Below are positions 22,681 through 33,143 of a DNA stretch of 64,000 nt, piece by piece. The notes under the pieces were generated by a model that saw only the letters and a list, made by a program, of their open reading frames with translations, made no database searches and was not told the origin of the DNA. Within the stretch, counting starts at the first letter, position 1. Every line of letters starts with the position of its first letter. A program made the translations under genes and the position numbers. The DNA comes from Xiphydria camelus. Its lineage: Eukaryota > Arthropoda > Insecta > Hymenoptera > Xiphydriidae. The stretch covers positions 1,805,501 to 1,869,500 of the forward strand of contig OY783193.1 in assembly GCA_963678675.1 (NCBI GenBank). The letters run 5' to 3'.

Positions 22681-22885
22681 GTCTAAGCACACCAACCAGG
22701 AAAGAAACTTCAATCGCTATTATCTCATTATTTATAAGCCTTTGGTCTGCATCGACATAAGACTTTGTTATACGTAAAAATATTATCCTCAAACAAGTAT
22801 TACACGAACGTCAGCCAAAGCGTTTAGACAACGAGATAATAATGATTCAAGTTTCCTTCCTGGCGAGTACCTTTAGACTCACACG
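22681..22885. mobile_element. Family D MITE
   Basis: The left arm has CCAGGAAAGAAACTTCAATC and the right arm ends TTCCTTCCTGGCGAGTACC, an inverted pair. The centre carries the family pattern CATCGACATAAGACTTTG. Uninterrupted copy. Confidence 0.75.
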
Positions 22886-23145
22886 GTAAATGTAGGTAGA
22901 AATGAGCGAGGGCATCGCATGACGGTAATTCCAATTTCACGCAATCCAATCCCGACGATTATCCCTCGCCGCTCCAGTTTTCCCAATTGGCGCAGATTCG
23001 GGCGCGGAAATTCCACCCGATAATCTCGTCAGCGCCGCCGCTCGATATCGCGGTGATTTGACATTTTTCCAAAAAATCGCATGTATCGCAAAAAAGATCA
23101 GCGAATAAAGTTCCACGCGTCAGAATGGCAATCCACATACATAAT

Positions 23146-23587
23146 TGAAGGGCTTACTGGAAAAACGTGACAAGCCACAAAAAAAAATCGGTAAAATGCA
23201 TATCTGATTAATATAACCCCTCAGTGTTCTTAACGGACATATTCCAGTTCACGTAGTAAAAGTGGGATAGACGCCGCGGTTGAAGAGCAATTTGAAAATC
23301 GATTATCTCGAAATTGATTGCAGGTATCGAAAAAAAGTTTATATAAAAAGTGTTTACCTATATTTTTACTGTAAAAAAGTTACTACGCAATTTTCACGTA
23401 TCTCCACTGCGTTTCGAGATAATCGAGTTCAAAGTTAAACAGAAACTGCGGCATCTGTCCGACTTTTACCCTACATTAACGTCTACAATCTTAAAGTATT
23501 AAAAGAAAATGCAGGGGACTACTACAAGGTGAACCGTTTATTTTTCAACAGAATGTGGCTCGTCACGTTTCTCCAATAAGCCCTTCA
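23146..23587. mobile_element. 33-bp terminal-inverted-repeat element hosting family I
   Basis: The left end TGAAGGGCTTACTGGAAAAA (23146-23178) is inverted at 23555-23587, with a few mismatches across 33 bp ending in ...GCCAC. The interior is split by a family I element at 23256-23471. Class unknown and flanking duplication ambiguous. Confidence 0.7.
23256..23471. mobile_element. Family I MITE, copy 1, nested
   Basis: It begins GTAAAAGTGGGATAGACG and ends GTCCGACTTTTACCC between TA dinucleotides (23254-23255, 23472-23473). The arms also share TCGATTATCTCGAAATTG-like sequence. 216 bp. Confidence 0.7.
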
Positions 23588-24132
23588 TATGTACCTACGT
23601 ACGAAACGCACGCGTGCAGCGAAGCGAGCCGCCGTAACGTCGACGATATTCGCTTGGATCCAGGGTCGATCGATACGATGCTCCCGAGGGAGGGCGGGGG
23701 GTCGGCACGGAATAACCCGGTCGGGAGAGCACGTCGCTCCATCCCGCGGGACACGGGCGTCGACAACCTTGCTCCGGCGCGCCGCGCCGGTAGCTGGTTC
23801 CCTGTGATCCTGCAGCGAGAGACCCCCCCCCCCCCTCTCCAAGCAAACCCGGCGCAACCCCCGCGGTACCGCCAGAGGGTAGCGGCGCGGCCGCCGCGAA
23901 GCGAAAAGGCGCTATCGCGTCCAGGGCCACGGTCTCGTCCCCGCCGCGAGCGAGATAGGCCATCTAGGTCAATACCTGCCCTCGCTCCGGGGTTCGCATC
24001 CCGGCTGCGACCTCTCTCCTCTCCCGACCGACGAATCCCGCCTACACTGTGCGCCGCCATGGTTATGTCCCTCTCTCCGCGCGCGTACCTATATAGATCT
24101 CCTTCTCCCCCAAGCTGTACCGTCTCTCTTTT

Positions 24133-24216
<84 letters not shown>

Positions 24217-25052
24217 CCCCTCCCTCTCTTTCGGGATTTATTCTCTCCTCTAGCTTTTCCGGTAACCAGGCCACCGGATCGATCCCGCTGCATCGTCAGC
24301 GCGAGTGCAGCTACACTCGCTCTGCGAATCCGTATTGGAGAGCGCCAACGAATCGGGCGCCTTGGACGATAATCGTGAGTGTCCTTGGAAACGCTCGTCG
24401 TCAGGGTTCGTCGGCCGCTGTACACAGGGCGCTGCGAATCTCGCGGATCTGGTTCAGAGAAACGGATCGATCGGAAGCAGTCGTCGGTCGGTAGGTAAGA
24501 AAGGTCGTGAGGTCTCGCGGTTTTCTCCGTGTTCTGCGCGGCTGCGGGTACCCTGTACGGGTACACGGTGAGGATTCTTCGAAGCCTGCGGAATTGATCG
24601 CGCGAGAAGGTCTCGCCGCGCACGATTATACCTGGTCCCCTCCATTTGAATTGCGGTCCCGGAAGATGATATCGTGCGAGCGGGCGATACGGCGAGATTT
24701 GCGAGTTCGATGTCTTCGGGAGCGTCGTTGGCCGCAGCCGTTCGATCGATCGCGAAGCGGCTATCGCTATTGGTTAGGTATACACATCGTCGGAAAGGTC
24801 GTTCGGGTGTTTGGCGTCTATTGCCATCTCTCTCGCTCCTCCAAAGCGCTACCTCTTGCTCGTTGGGGCTAGGGCAGCACTGTCGCTGCGCTCCGGATCT
24901 CCGTACAGGTTTCGTCGGAAAAAAGTGTCGAGAGTGTCTCGCAGTTTCTCGTTCTCCAGAGAAGAGAGAGAGAGAGAGAGAGTTCCCCTGCTCAACGAGG
25001 GATCCTAACCTTCGAATTGATCCCGCGGGAGTACCGAGTCGTCATTGACTTC
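23588..25052. other. CpG-rich block with a long CT microsatellite, no gene seen
   Basis: GC-rich unique sequence with a cytosine run at about 23825-23836 and the CT tract at 24134-24212. Short similarities to 26150-26500 (CACCGGATCGATCCC at 24273 and 26165) suggest an old segmental duplication. The open frames here translate CT repeats as Ser-Leu and are not genes. Confidence 0.45.
24134..24212. repeat. (CT)n microsatellite
   Basis: About 79 bases of uninterrupted CT dinucleotides, the longest in the window. Confidence 0.95.
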
Positions 25053-25172
25053 ACACGCTGAGAAAAGTAACTCGGTCAATCGAACCGAAATTCCGGAGAC
25101 GACGACCAAACTGTTTGGTGAAATATAGATCTTTTAGTTATTCCAACTACATGACTAAACAGATGGAGGATC

Positions 25173-25345
25173 CACAGGAAGAAAAAAGCCAGAAATTTTT
25201 ACTGCTCGTGCAGTTGTAGCGCTGAGATTCGAGCCCATTTTCCAGACTATTCTATGCACTGTATACAACGGTAAATAGAAATGTCTAATCAACAGCTGAT
25301 CTCGAAATGATCAGGCCCACGGATAAATGCGGAAACTCATACCTA
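25173..25345. mobile_element. Family J MITE, degraded copy 2
   Basis: It shares AATTTTTACTGCT, GTTGTAGCGCTGAGA and AGTAAATAGAAATGTCT-like sequence with copy 1 at 4877. The right arm is eroded. Confidence 0.5.
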
Positions 25346-25390
25346 CGGCTCAGTCTTACAAGCCACACAAGAGTTACAAATAACGATTAA

Positions 25391-25899
25391 CCCTTTAAGT
25401 GGCAGAAGACTGGGACCCATTTTAAAACACATTATATGAACTTTTTTTTATGTATATAATATTCCTTGCCATGAAAAATCTTCATATTTTAAAAAATTAT
25501 AGATAAGGTAAGGTGGGGTAAGAGCGTACAAAAAAATAGACGGGGCAAGTGCCTCGTAAAAATTTTTATTCAAATTTCTTAACGAATGGTGCTGCCATCT
25601 TTAATTTGTAATTTTTTGTGAGTACGTATTAAGCGTTAACTAAGCTGTTTTTTTTAAATCTAAGAGGTATTTTCGCAGTTGCTAATCTAAATTATTGTTT
25701 TTGTTCATATGTTGATGTAATGTACTTGTCCCGTCTATTTTTGGTACGCTCTTACCCCACCTTACCTTACTTATTTATATTATTTTTTCATATGTATTAG
25801 AATTTACATTTATCTTGTGTAGAATTAGTTTTTCATTAAAATATCAGCTAGGAGACTTAGGCCTGGTGGAAAACTATACTCCCAGTAAATCTTAAAGGG
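25391..25899 (+). mobile_element. Family G piggyBac-like MITE carrying element H
   Basis: The ends CCCTTTAAGT / CTTAAAGGG lie between TTAA at 25387-25390 and 25900-25903. Length is 509 bp because element H (25506-25767) is inserted at the TA that is unoccupied in the copy at 19807. Confidence 0.8.
25506..25767 (+). mobile_element. Element H, TA-target MITE
   Basis: The terminal inverted repeat AGGTAAGGTGGGGTAAGAG is mirrored at the right end, followed inward by an arm containing AGACGGGGCAAGT. TA flanks both ends. 262 bp, noncoding. The matching empty site is at 19921-19922. Confidence 0.85.
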
Positions 25900-26077
25900 T
25901 TAAGACTCAATCCTGATCTGTGCCATGCATCTTTATCTTTACACGGGTAAATATTTAGTTCAACTTACTGTTATAATATAATATTTCGGTTCAACTGACC
26001 AGTATTTTGCTTCGAACAACTAAACGCGTCCATTCAGATGCGCTTCGTCATTCTAATAGTTATTTCTCTCAGCGCAG

Positions 26078-26977
26078 CGTAGCTCCAGTGTCGCGGAGTC
26101 ATCGCGAATCAAACAGAAACCCCCGAAATACGGCAGCTCCCCCTTCCGTCGCCGGGTTTACATCCACCGGATCGATCCCCGCGCACGATGACTGGTCGCG
26201 CGCCCGAATCTCGCAGATCGCGGCACCAGATGGTGACGTACCGGGACCGGGTGCGCAGGTTCTCCGGCAAAGAATGTCGAAAGTTTTGCGGTTTGTTGAT
26301 TTCTATAGTCGCTCCCCTCTAGCCGCGAGGGTTGCTTCCCCCATTCCGACCCATCCTACAGTGGAATCGCTGCCCGACTCGCCGTACTCTCGTTCGAATC
26401 CGGCAGGTCCGGTCCTACATACGCGCGGGCCGCGGCCCGGAAGGATGCCCGAGGTTTTGCGACTCGTCGACGCGGCCGAAAGCTCCCCTATTCGTCGGAA
26501 ATAGTCCCCGGGTCTCAAGGGGACGTGGGAAAGGCGAGAGGGCTAGTCGTCGGCGAAGGGTGCCGCGGAAGTTCGTCGACGGTGACGAATGATGGGTTCG
26601 CGCGACTGCGGCAGCTCCGAGCGATCGAACGCGTTCGTCCGACGCCAACGATCGATGTGACGCACACGCGGCGCGCTCAAAAAAAGTCGACGCGGATCTG
26701 CCGCGGCTTTAAAAGCCCCAGGAGCCGCGAACGGGCGCCGGGCGTATCATCGCCGAGCCGCGCGAGACGGCCGTGGTGCCCCTGACCGCGCACACGTGTC
26801 TCGAACGGTGGCCTGGATGCAAGATTCATGGGTTTGCGACGGCGCGCGAGACGCGGCGTATATACCCAGCGAGGAGAGGATCGAGTTCTCTCTCGCGGTC
26901 GAATTAATTCGGCCGTCCGTCGTGCAACCGTGGATGGGAATTCGCTTTTTCTCGTACGTGGTGAGGTAGGTATAATA
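26078..26977. other. CpG-rich unique sequence, no gene seen
   Basis: Contains CACCGGATCGATCCC and TCGTCGGAAA motifs also seen at 24.2-24.9 kb. A TTCGAATCC at 26395 is not part of a tRNA fold. Confidence 0.4.
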
Positions 26978-27625
26978 GGGTAAACCACCCAGTTACATTG
27001 GATGTTTAAGCATTTAACAAGATTTGAGACCGTGTTAACACTAGAACTGCCGAATGGTCGCGCGCTTTATAAGACGGTCGTTTTGGCGGGTGATTATCTC
27101 GTTATCCGTGGCTTTTTCGTCCACACTGCTATAGAACTTTTTTGTAGACTGAAATGTGCTCTACAAAAAAGTATTGTACCTATTTTCACAAAAACCACAC
27201 GGGTTACGAAATAATTGAGGTTAAATGGAACTCTGAATAAGACACCGGTCAAATTGACCGGTTGCGGTAGTTCGAGTGTTAAAAAGATATTTTTCTACCT
27301 AAAGATATGAGTGGTGGCTTAGTTTCGATTGAAAATATATCGGCTTTGCATTCTAGTGACTTGCAATTTTTAGTTGGAAAGAATATAATTTTCAATGATA
27401 AAAAACTGGGATAAAGTCAAGACACTTAGTGTCTTAGTGACTTTAGGACAGTGTTCTTATTTTTTGGAAATACTCAATCCAGTAATTGGACAGTCGAGAA
27501 TCAATAAGCCAGGTACGGTTTTTGATGATATTTATTAAAATAAAAACTAGGAATCTTGATTTTATTTATTTAAATTAGACTTGTCCAAATAACTGCAAGG
27601 TGTCCAATAACTGGGTGGTTTACCC
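26978..27625. mobile_element. TA-target element hosting a piggyBac-like MITE
   Basis: The terminal inverted repeat GGGTAAACCACCCAGTTA opens the element and its complement closes it, with TA outside each end (26976-26977 and 27626-27627). The interior AT-rich sequence has no frame I recognise. A 240-bp TTAA-flanked element lies inside. Confidence 0.75.
27039..27278. mobile_element. piggyBac-like MITE, nested
   Basis: The ends CACTAGAACTGCCG and CGGTAGTTCGAGTG are inverted and sit between TTAA at 27035-27038 and 27279-27282. 240 bp, no transposase. TTAA target specificity is the hallmark of piggyBac. Confidence 0.75.
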
Positions 27626-27959
27626 TATGAGGAATGTGCAGGCACGGGGAAAGATGGGACGCGTATGCGAGGAAAGTCGTGGAGACATTGATAAACCGTG
27701 ATAAGGCGTGTGAGAAAGTTCCAGCGGAAAATTACGACGGGAAATTAACGACCGTGAAAAGGGGAGCGTTTTCCCGCGAATCGCACGTGGTCATTATCGA
27801 CACCTTGTTTCGCGGAACGACGGAGGACGTTCCTCTCCTCGGATTCTTCCGGCTCGTATGAGCGGAAGTACGGTTCGACTGGTCCGTGCAGCGGTCGACC
27901 GGGTCTCTTTCCACGAGAATATTCTTCATTCCTTCTTCTCTCGTCTTGCTCTCAGTTTG
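27626..27959. other. Unique sequence, no gene seen
   Basis: A short open frame (27634-27861) has no recognisable motif and no splice or start context that supports it. Confidence 0.35.
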
Positions 27960-28431
27960 CACGGGGAAAAAAATTAAGTTGAAATGACAAAACGCGTCTA
28001 TAACAGTTAAACGTACCTAATTATACTAACCAAAATACTGGTCGGATGAACCAAATATTTAGTTATTCTACCTAGTGAAAAAGTGCGCAAAAAAAATACC
28101 TTAGCATTTACAAAAATTGTGGTAAATTTCGGGACGAGGCTAATTTATTGTTACGATAACTACAATTTTAGTAAAAAGTACCTATAGCAAAACTCTTGCA
28201 ACTTCTACAAGTTTTATTACAATTTTTTTACTAAAATTATAATTATCGTGACAATAAATTGGCCGTGTTTCGAAATCTACCACAAACTTTGCAATGCTAC
28301 TATACCTATTTATTTTCCTCCGTGCGGTTGGTTTAATCAAACAACTCGAGGATCCATACTCCACCAAACCGTTCGATTAGGTACATCGTCCCCAATATTG
28401 TAATTAAATTGACCAATTATTTTTCTCAGTG
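27960..28431 (+). mobile_element. Family B MITE interrupted by family C
   Basis: The left piece has GTTGAAATGACAAAACGCG and AACCAAATATTTAGTTATTC, and the right piece has CGAGGATCCATACTCCACC and ends TTTTTCTCAGTG. Family C occupies 28084-28324. Confidence 0.7.
28084..28324. mobile_element. Family C MITE inside family B
   Basis: Inverted arms share GTGGTAAATTTCGGGACG and its counterpart, and the right end is TTCCTCCGTG. The middle palindrome is ACTTCTACAAG-type sequence. Confidence 0.7.
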
Positions 28432-28879
28432 TGGACGAAACAAATGTGACGAAAGAAACGTCTACTTCGAGAATTCGAATTCGAATATTCCTTTCACGCA
28501 ACACCTTGCCGGTGTGTCGTCGGATAAATTCTCTCTCAAATACGCGAGAAATTCTCCCCCTCCCGGCTTAACGAAGTTATTATATCGAAAACGTCCTCGG
28601 AAATAACGACAATGGCAAGAGAGAGAGAGAGAGAGAGAGAGAAGGAGAGGTCATCGATGAAAATGAGTGAGCGCAGGGGGAGGGAGGGCAAATGAGAGGG
28701 GAAACTGGAAGGTATAATAAAAGGAAAAAGGGTCGCGCGCGCGAAGGAGAGAAACTGCTGACTGTGACGCCCCCGTCCGCTATCTTCACCAAAGACAAGA
28801 GGTGCTCTTGCTGACTTGGAATCTCTTTGCGCGTGCAAGCGACCCTGCGCGCAACGAGTGTTACGGAGAGGCCTACGTC

Positions 28880-28950
<71 letters not shown>

Positions 28951-29039
28951 ATATCTACTCGTACGTGCACGTGTGGGTTTACAACGCGGCCACTCCAAGG
29001 TAGAGGCGAGCGACCGCATCCTCGAGGTCTGAGTGAGTT
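28432..29039. other. Unique sequence with GA and CT tracts
   Basis: A GA tract lies at 28617-28643 and a CT tract at 28883-28947. No gene recognised. Confidence 0.45.
28883..28947. repeat. (CT)n microsatellite
   Basis: About 65 bases of uninterrupted CT dinucleotides. Confidence 0.95.
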
Positions 29040-29590
29040 CCGTGAGGAGGGTGGCGCGATGGAGAAATCGAAAGCCGTGAATTTTCGAGAAAACAGAAAA
29101 TATCTCTGGAATCTCGAACGGTTGACCATGCCGATACCGAGAAGCCTAGATTTATTGACGAAATCTCAACGAGGAAAAAAATAAATCGTAGGATTTACAA
29201 AAGTTTGCGCTAAATTTCGGAACAAAGCCGATTCATTATCGTTACGATAACTACACAATTTTGGTAAAAATTATGGTAAAACTTTCAAGAGTTGCAAGCG
29301 CTTTGCTGTAATTTGTACTAAAACTGCAGTTATCGTAACAATAAATTGGCCCTGTCCCGAAATTTACCACAAACTTTGTAAACGCTATAAATACAATCTA
29401 TTTTTTGCCTTGAAAGGAACGAGGAGATATCGATGATTTTTCATAAATGAAATCGTTTTTTTTGCATATATCGACTAAATAAATGTGTTTTTTTTTCGTA
29501 ATCAGCTTGAAAAAATACGCAAGATAATAGAGCAGCGAAGCCGTCGATATTTCAAAAAAAAAATGTCGAATGTCGAAAATCCTACCGCCC
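29040..29590. repeat. Family O repeat interrupted by family C
   Basis: Outer parts resemble the repeat at 18880 (TCTCTGGAATCTCGAACGG on the left, GAGATATCGATGATTTTTC and GTCGATATTTC on the right). Family C is inserted at about 29169-29413. Confidence 0.5.
29169..29413. mobile_element. Family C MITE inside family O
   Basis: It has the paired arms ATTATCGTTACGATAACTAC / AGTTATCGTAACAATAAATT and the CGAAATTTACCACAAACTTT block. The ends GAGGAAAAAAAT and ATTTTTTGCCTT are eroded versions of the family ends. Confidence 0.65.
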
Positions 29591-30181
29591 TTACGCGTAC
29601 AACTCGCGCGCGATGCAAGAGCGCTCGCGTATAAATCGCACATCCGCACCTAAATACATCCTCCCGTTATTCATCCCTTTCTCTCCCGCGTCGGTGGTAA
29701 ACTGGTAAACGGCTCCAACGTGACTTTGCCACGGGACCGGGGGAGAATCGATTGTTCCGCGCTCCTCTCTCTCGCCCGCCAACGTCGTCGCCGTCGCCGC
29801 AGCGCCGCCGCCACCCTTCCTGCAATCCCAGTACATGCGCGCTGCAACTAGGGCAGAGCCACCACCCCCGCCGCGGCCACCATACCCGCCCCTCGCCGAG
29901 GGGAAAAGCCACCCTCGCGGGTATGTACGCGAGCGCACACGGGGGGAGCGAAGGCGGAGGACGTGGCAAGGGGCGGAGGGGACGGAAACGAGGCACAGAG
30001 GGGTGGCTACCCTCCCTGTCAATGCACCAAGCCCGCGAACGACCTAGTTCACAGAGCAAGGCTACACCGCTCGTACAGAGCGTCGCGCGATGACTACAGT
30101 TCGTTGCGGGTGTAAATTGCAGCGCGATGCAGTTGCCGCGGAAAATGGACGGGGCGGCGGAGAGAGGCAGCGCGCGCGATA
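29591..30181. other. CpG-rich unique sequence, no gene seen
   Basis: GC-rich with overlapping open frames on both strands. Nothing recognised. Confidence 0.4.
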
Positions 30182-30216
30182 CAGGGTAAAAGTGGGATAG
30201 GGGTGTTCCGGTTTAA

Positions 30217-30728
30217 CCCATTAAGTGGCAGAAGACTGGGACGCATTTTAAAACACATTATACGAACTCTTTTTATGTATATAATATTTCTTGCCGTGAA
30301 AAAATTGTTTTCATATTTTTTTAAGTTATAGATAAGGTGAGGTGGGGTAAGAGCGTACAAAAAAATAGACGGGGCAACTGCCTCGTATCAATTCTTATTC
30401 AAGTCTCTTAGCGAATGATGCTGCCATCTTTCATTTGTAATTTTTGGTGAGAACGTATGTTAATTAAGCTGTTTTTTTTCTAAGCTAAGAGGTATTTCCG
30501 CAGATGCTAACCTAAATTATTGTTTTTGTTGATATGTTGATATAATGTACTTGCCCCGTCTATTTTTTGGTACGCTCTTACCCCACCTTACCTTACTTAT
30601 TTATATTATTTTTTCATATGTATTAGAATTTACATTTATCGTGTGCAGTATTAATTTCCCATTAAAACATCAGCTAGGGGAGACTTAGGCCTGGTGGGAA
30701 CACTATTCTCCCGGTAAAACTTAAAGAG
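30217..30728 (+). mobile_element. Family G piggyBac-like MITE carrying element H, nested in family I
   Basis: It lies between TTAA at 30213-30216 and 30729-30732, with ends CCCATTAAGTGGC and CTTAAAGAG. Apart from H it is collinear with the copies at 19807 and 25391. Confidence 0.8.
30335..30593 (+). mobile_element. Element H, second copy
   Basis: Ends AGGTGAGGTGGGGTAAGAG and its complement flanked by TA. 259 bp, collinear with 25506-25767 and at the same position in its family G host. Confidence 0.85.
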
Positions 30729-30913
30729 TTAAGAGTAACGAGTTCAAAATGGATTATTTTGAAAACGATCGCAGATATGGAGAAAAAGTTTAAATAAAAA
30801 ACGTTCGTCTATATTTTCACGGTAAAAAAGCGACACGTATCTCTGCCGCATCTCGAGATAATCGCGTTCAAAGTTAAACGGAGACCGAGGCGTCTATCCC
30901 ACATTTATCCTGC

Positions 30914-32003
30914 TCGAGTTTCGGACCACGATAGACTGTACGAGTTATCCCGGAGGCGCGAAAACGTCCTATTTTCGGTTCACATCGAATCGATACCGTG
31001 CTCCGTGCGAAGCCGAAGAAATTAGCTCTCCTCTCGCCGGAGCTCCGATCTCGCGCACGCGTTATCATCGTACAGAGCACACGATAGGCGAGCCCCGGCG
31101 ACGCGAGGAATTCTTTCGTTATGCGCGCGCGATCCGGACACGTCGAGTTAGATTGCCTATGGAAAAAAAAAAAAAAAAAAAAACAGCACCGGAGTGTATC
31201 CTTGGCCGTGACTCGATCGCGCGTTGCACGGCGAACGCGCGCGTAATGACGTCACGGGGTGAAGTTATTTCGATATTAAAGTCACCTATTATTAGCGAGA
31301 GCCACGATACAATTATAATGGCGCAGGTCAGTAGCGGCGCGGATAAACAGCCTGATCCACCTCCTCCTCCTCCTTCTTCTTCTCGACCCCCCTTCCCCTT
31401 TTTTCGCCACCCTCTCGCCCCCGCAACGCACCGGTGTAACGGCCCACGAAGAAGATATAAGTACGCGGGTTCGTTACACGCTGGCCGCCGCGGGCCAGTT
31501 ATTTTCAGAGCCGGCGCGTGACCTTGAGGACCGCGGTGCGCGCACGGTATACGCGTCCCTCCTTTGCGAGCGATGCCACGTATATAGGTATGCGCGCACC
31601 CTTCCTTTATCCGCGCGAAAAGTCGCGCTCTCAATTTCGTTATCGAATCCTCGCGCGCCGCGAGCCTCGGGAGATTAGGCGCGCTCGCCGGCGGCGGCGC
31701 GGCGTATCGGCTGGGCGTCCAGCCGACGCTTGTGTGCGCTTGCATTTTGCAATTCTGAAACGCGAAGTCGAACCTTCGCGCGCATTTCCATAGATAGGAT
31801 TGGAAACGACGCGACTGGCCGTCGGACGGGTGTGGGGTTTGATATATAATACTTCCTCCTCCCTCCTGCCACTCCCCCCGCAGGTGATAACGCAGGGAGG
31901 CGCGAGGAAACAAGCGGTACACACCTACTTGAACCTCGAGGAAATTGTAGATTTTTTTTTTCGCACCGCTGGAATGTTCGGGAAAAATAATTCTTATTTC
32001 CTG
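30914..32003. other. CpG-rich unique sequence, no gene seen
   Basis: An A-run of about 20 bases lies at 31164-31183. A 267-codon minus-strand frame (31119-31922) is Arg/Gly/Ser-rich, has a poly-Phe stretch from the A-run, and shows no domain. Confidence 0.4.
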
Positions 32004-32440
32004 ACACGAAAAGACCGATACCAGTAGACCATACTGTACTTACGATAAAAGAGGTACATGTGAGGGTTTTTAGACGTTCCTGCTCCACCGAAGAACAATA
32101 TTTCCTTAGAAACGTACACTGTAAAAGATGTATATTTTTAATGTATTTTTGTATAAAGCTTTTTTCCAATAAGTGATTATGAAAATGAACGTATTTCCTT
32201 GTGAAATCCCCTTATAAATTTCACAGCGGTATAATTAATTTTCATAACCACCTATTTGGATGAAAGCTTTGTGTACAAAGTTATATTAAATTTAATAATG
32301 TCTTCTACAGTACCTATATACAGTAAATTATTTTCAAAAGAGAAATTACACTACCGCACTGTAAAGACATTCGAAAACCCTCACATGCGCCTCTCTTACC
32401 GTAAACAGAGCAACAGTCACCGGTATCACTCTTTCCACGT
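32004..32440. mobile_element. Family M repeat interrupted by a TA-target MITE
   Basis: Inverted arms: AAAGACCGATACCAGTAGAC with GAGGGTTTTTAGACGTTC on the left, and AAAACCCTCACATGCGCCTC with CGGTATCACTCTTTCC on the right. An element at 32117-32310 splits the centre. Confidence 0.65.
32117..32310. mobile_element. TA-target MITE inside family M
   Basis: It begins CACTGTAAAAGATGTATA after TA (32115-32116) and ends GTCTTCTACAG before TA (32311-32312). The arms share TAAAGCTTT and flanking AT-rich sequence. 194 bp. Confidence 0.6.
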
Positions 32441-33143
32441 GCTTCCGGAAGTACACGTCGACCGAAGCAGCCAATCGCCCTGACACAGCCACCCCGGGAG
32501 CGTTCGCGACCAAAAGTATCCCGTAGGTATTCCGCGCTCTCGATCGATCTAATTTAAGGAAGACCTGCGGGGAATGACGAATGTTCGTCGAATGCGCGAG
32601 TAGCGTGGGAGCGGCTCAAGAGGTGGGAACAGGAGCGCATAGGCGGGCGCGAAGTTCCTTCGCACATATATGGCATGTATGTGTCTGCCGGCCCCCGAAG
32701 GTGTAGTATCGTTACGCCCGCGCGGCGGTGGTCACGCGCGTGCACTCGGCCACCTTCGTGCCGACACGTTCGACTCTACACAGGCTCGCGCTGCGCGCAT
32801 GTATGCGCACGCGAGTATGGTGGTCACGCACGTGCACCTTCGCCCCCACCACTCGCACGCGGATCGGTGTGCGCGCCGGTCTACGCGCCTTTTTCACGCT
32901 TCTCTATGGCGATCGCCCCGCGCGAGAGTGCCGCCCGTGTATCTACGTTTCTTCGCGCGGCTCGCATTGCCGATTACCCGCATGTGCGCCGGATCGGTGA
33001 TAACGGGCGTCTGGGTGTTTACGGAGTGTCGTCTCGAAAAGCTACAAACACTGGAAGAAAAATTTGCCTCGTTCTCGGTCATCGGTGAAGTTGAAATACG
33101 GCGAACCACACGGTGCAATTGTTTCGATGCGATAAGAATGTAA
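32441..33143. other. CpG-rich unique sequence, no gene seen
   Basis: CACGCGCGTGCAC / GTGGTCACGCACGTGCACC motifs occur at 32730 and 32819, a local repeat. No gene recognised. Confidence 0.4.

Larger units (their letters stand above)
25053..26077 (-). mobile_element. Family B remnant, rearranged, hosting J, G and H
   Basis: Family B pieces flank the block: CTGAGAAAAGTAACTCGG at the left and GATGCGCTTCGTCATTCT ... TTTCTCTCAGCG at the right. Inside are a degraded family J copy (25173-25345) and a family G copy (25391-25899) that contains element H. Internal B segments occur in both orientations, so the copy is rearranged. Confidence 0.5.
30182..30913. mobile_element. Family I MITE, copy 2, host of G plus H
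   Basis: It starts CAGGGTAAAAGTGGGATAG and ends CTATCCCACATTTATCCTG. The right part matches copy 1 at 23256 over TCGAGATAATCGCGTTCAAAG. Family G (30217-30728), itself carrying H, splits it about 35 bases from the left end. Confidence 0.75.

Noticed and set aside
23555..24253. 232-codon frame with a long Ser-Leu repeat
   Set aside because: The repeat is the translation of the CT microsatellite, and the frame starts inside a transposon end.
26389..26403. tRNA T-arm-like GTTCGAATCC
   Set aside because: No acceptor, D or anticodon stem can be folded around it; similar matches near 21568 and 23983 also fail.
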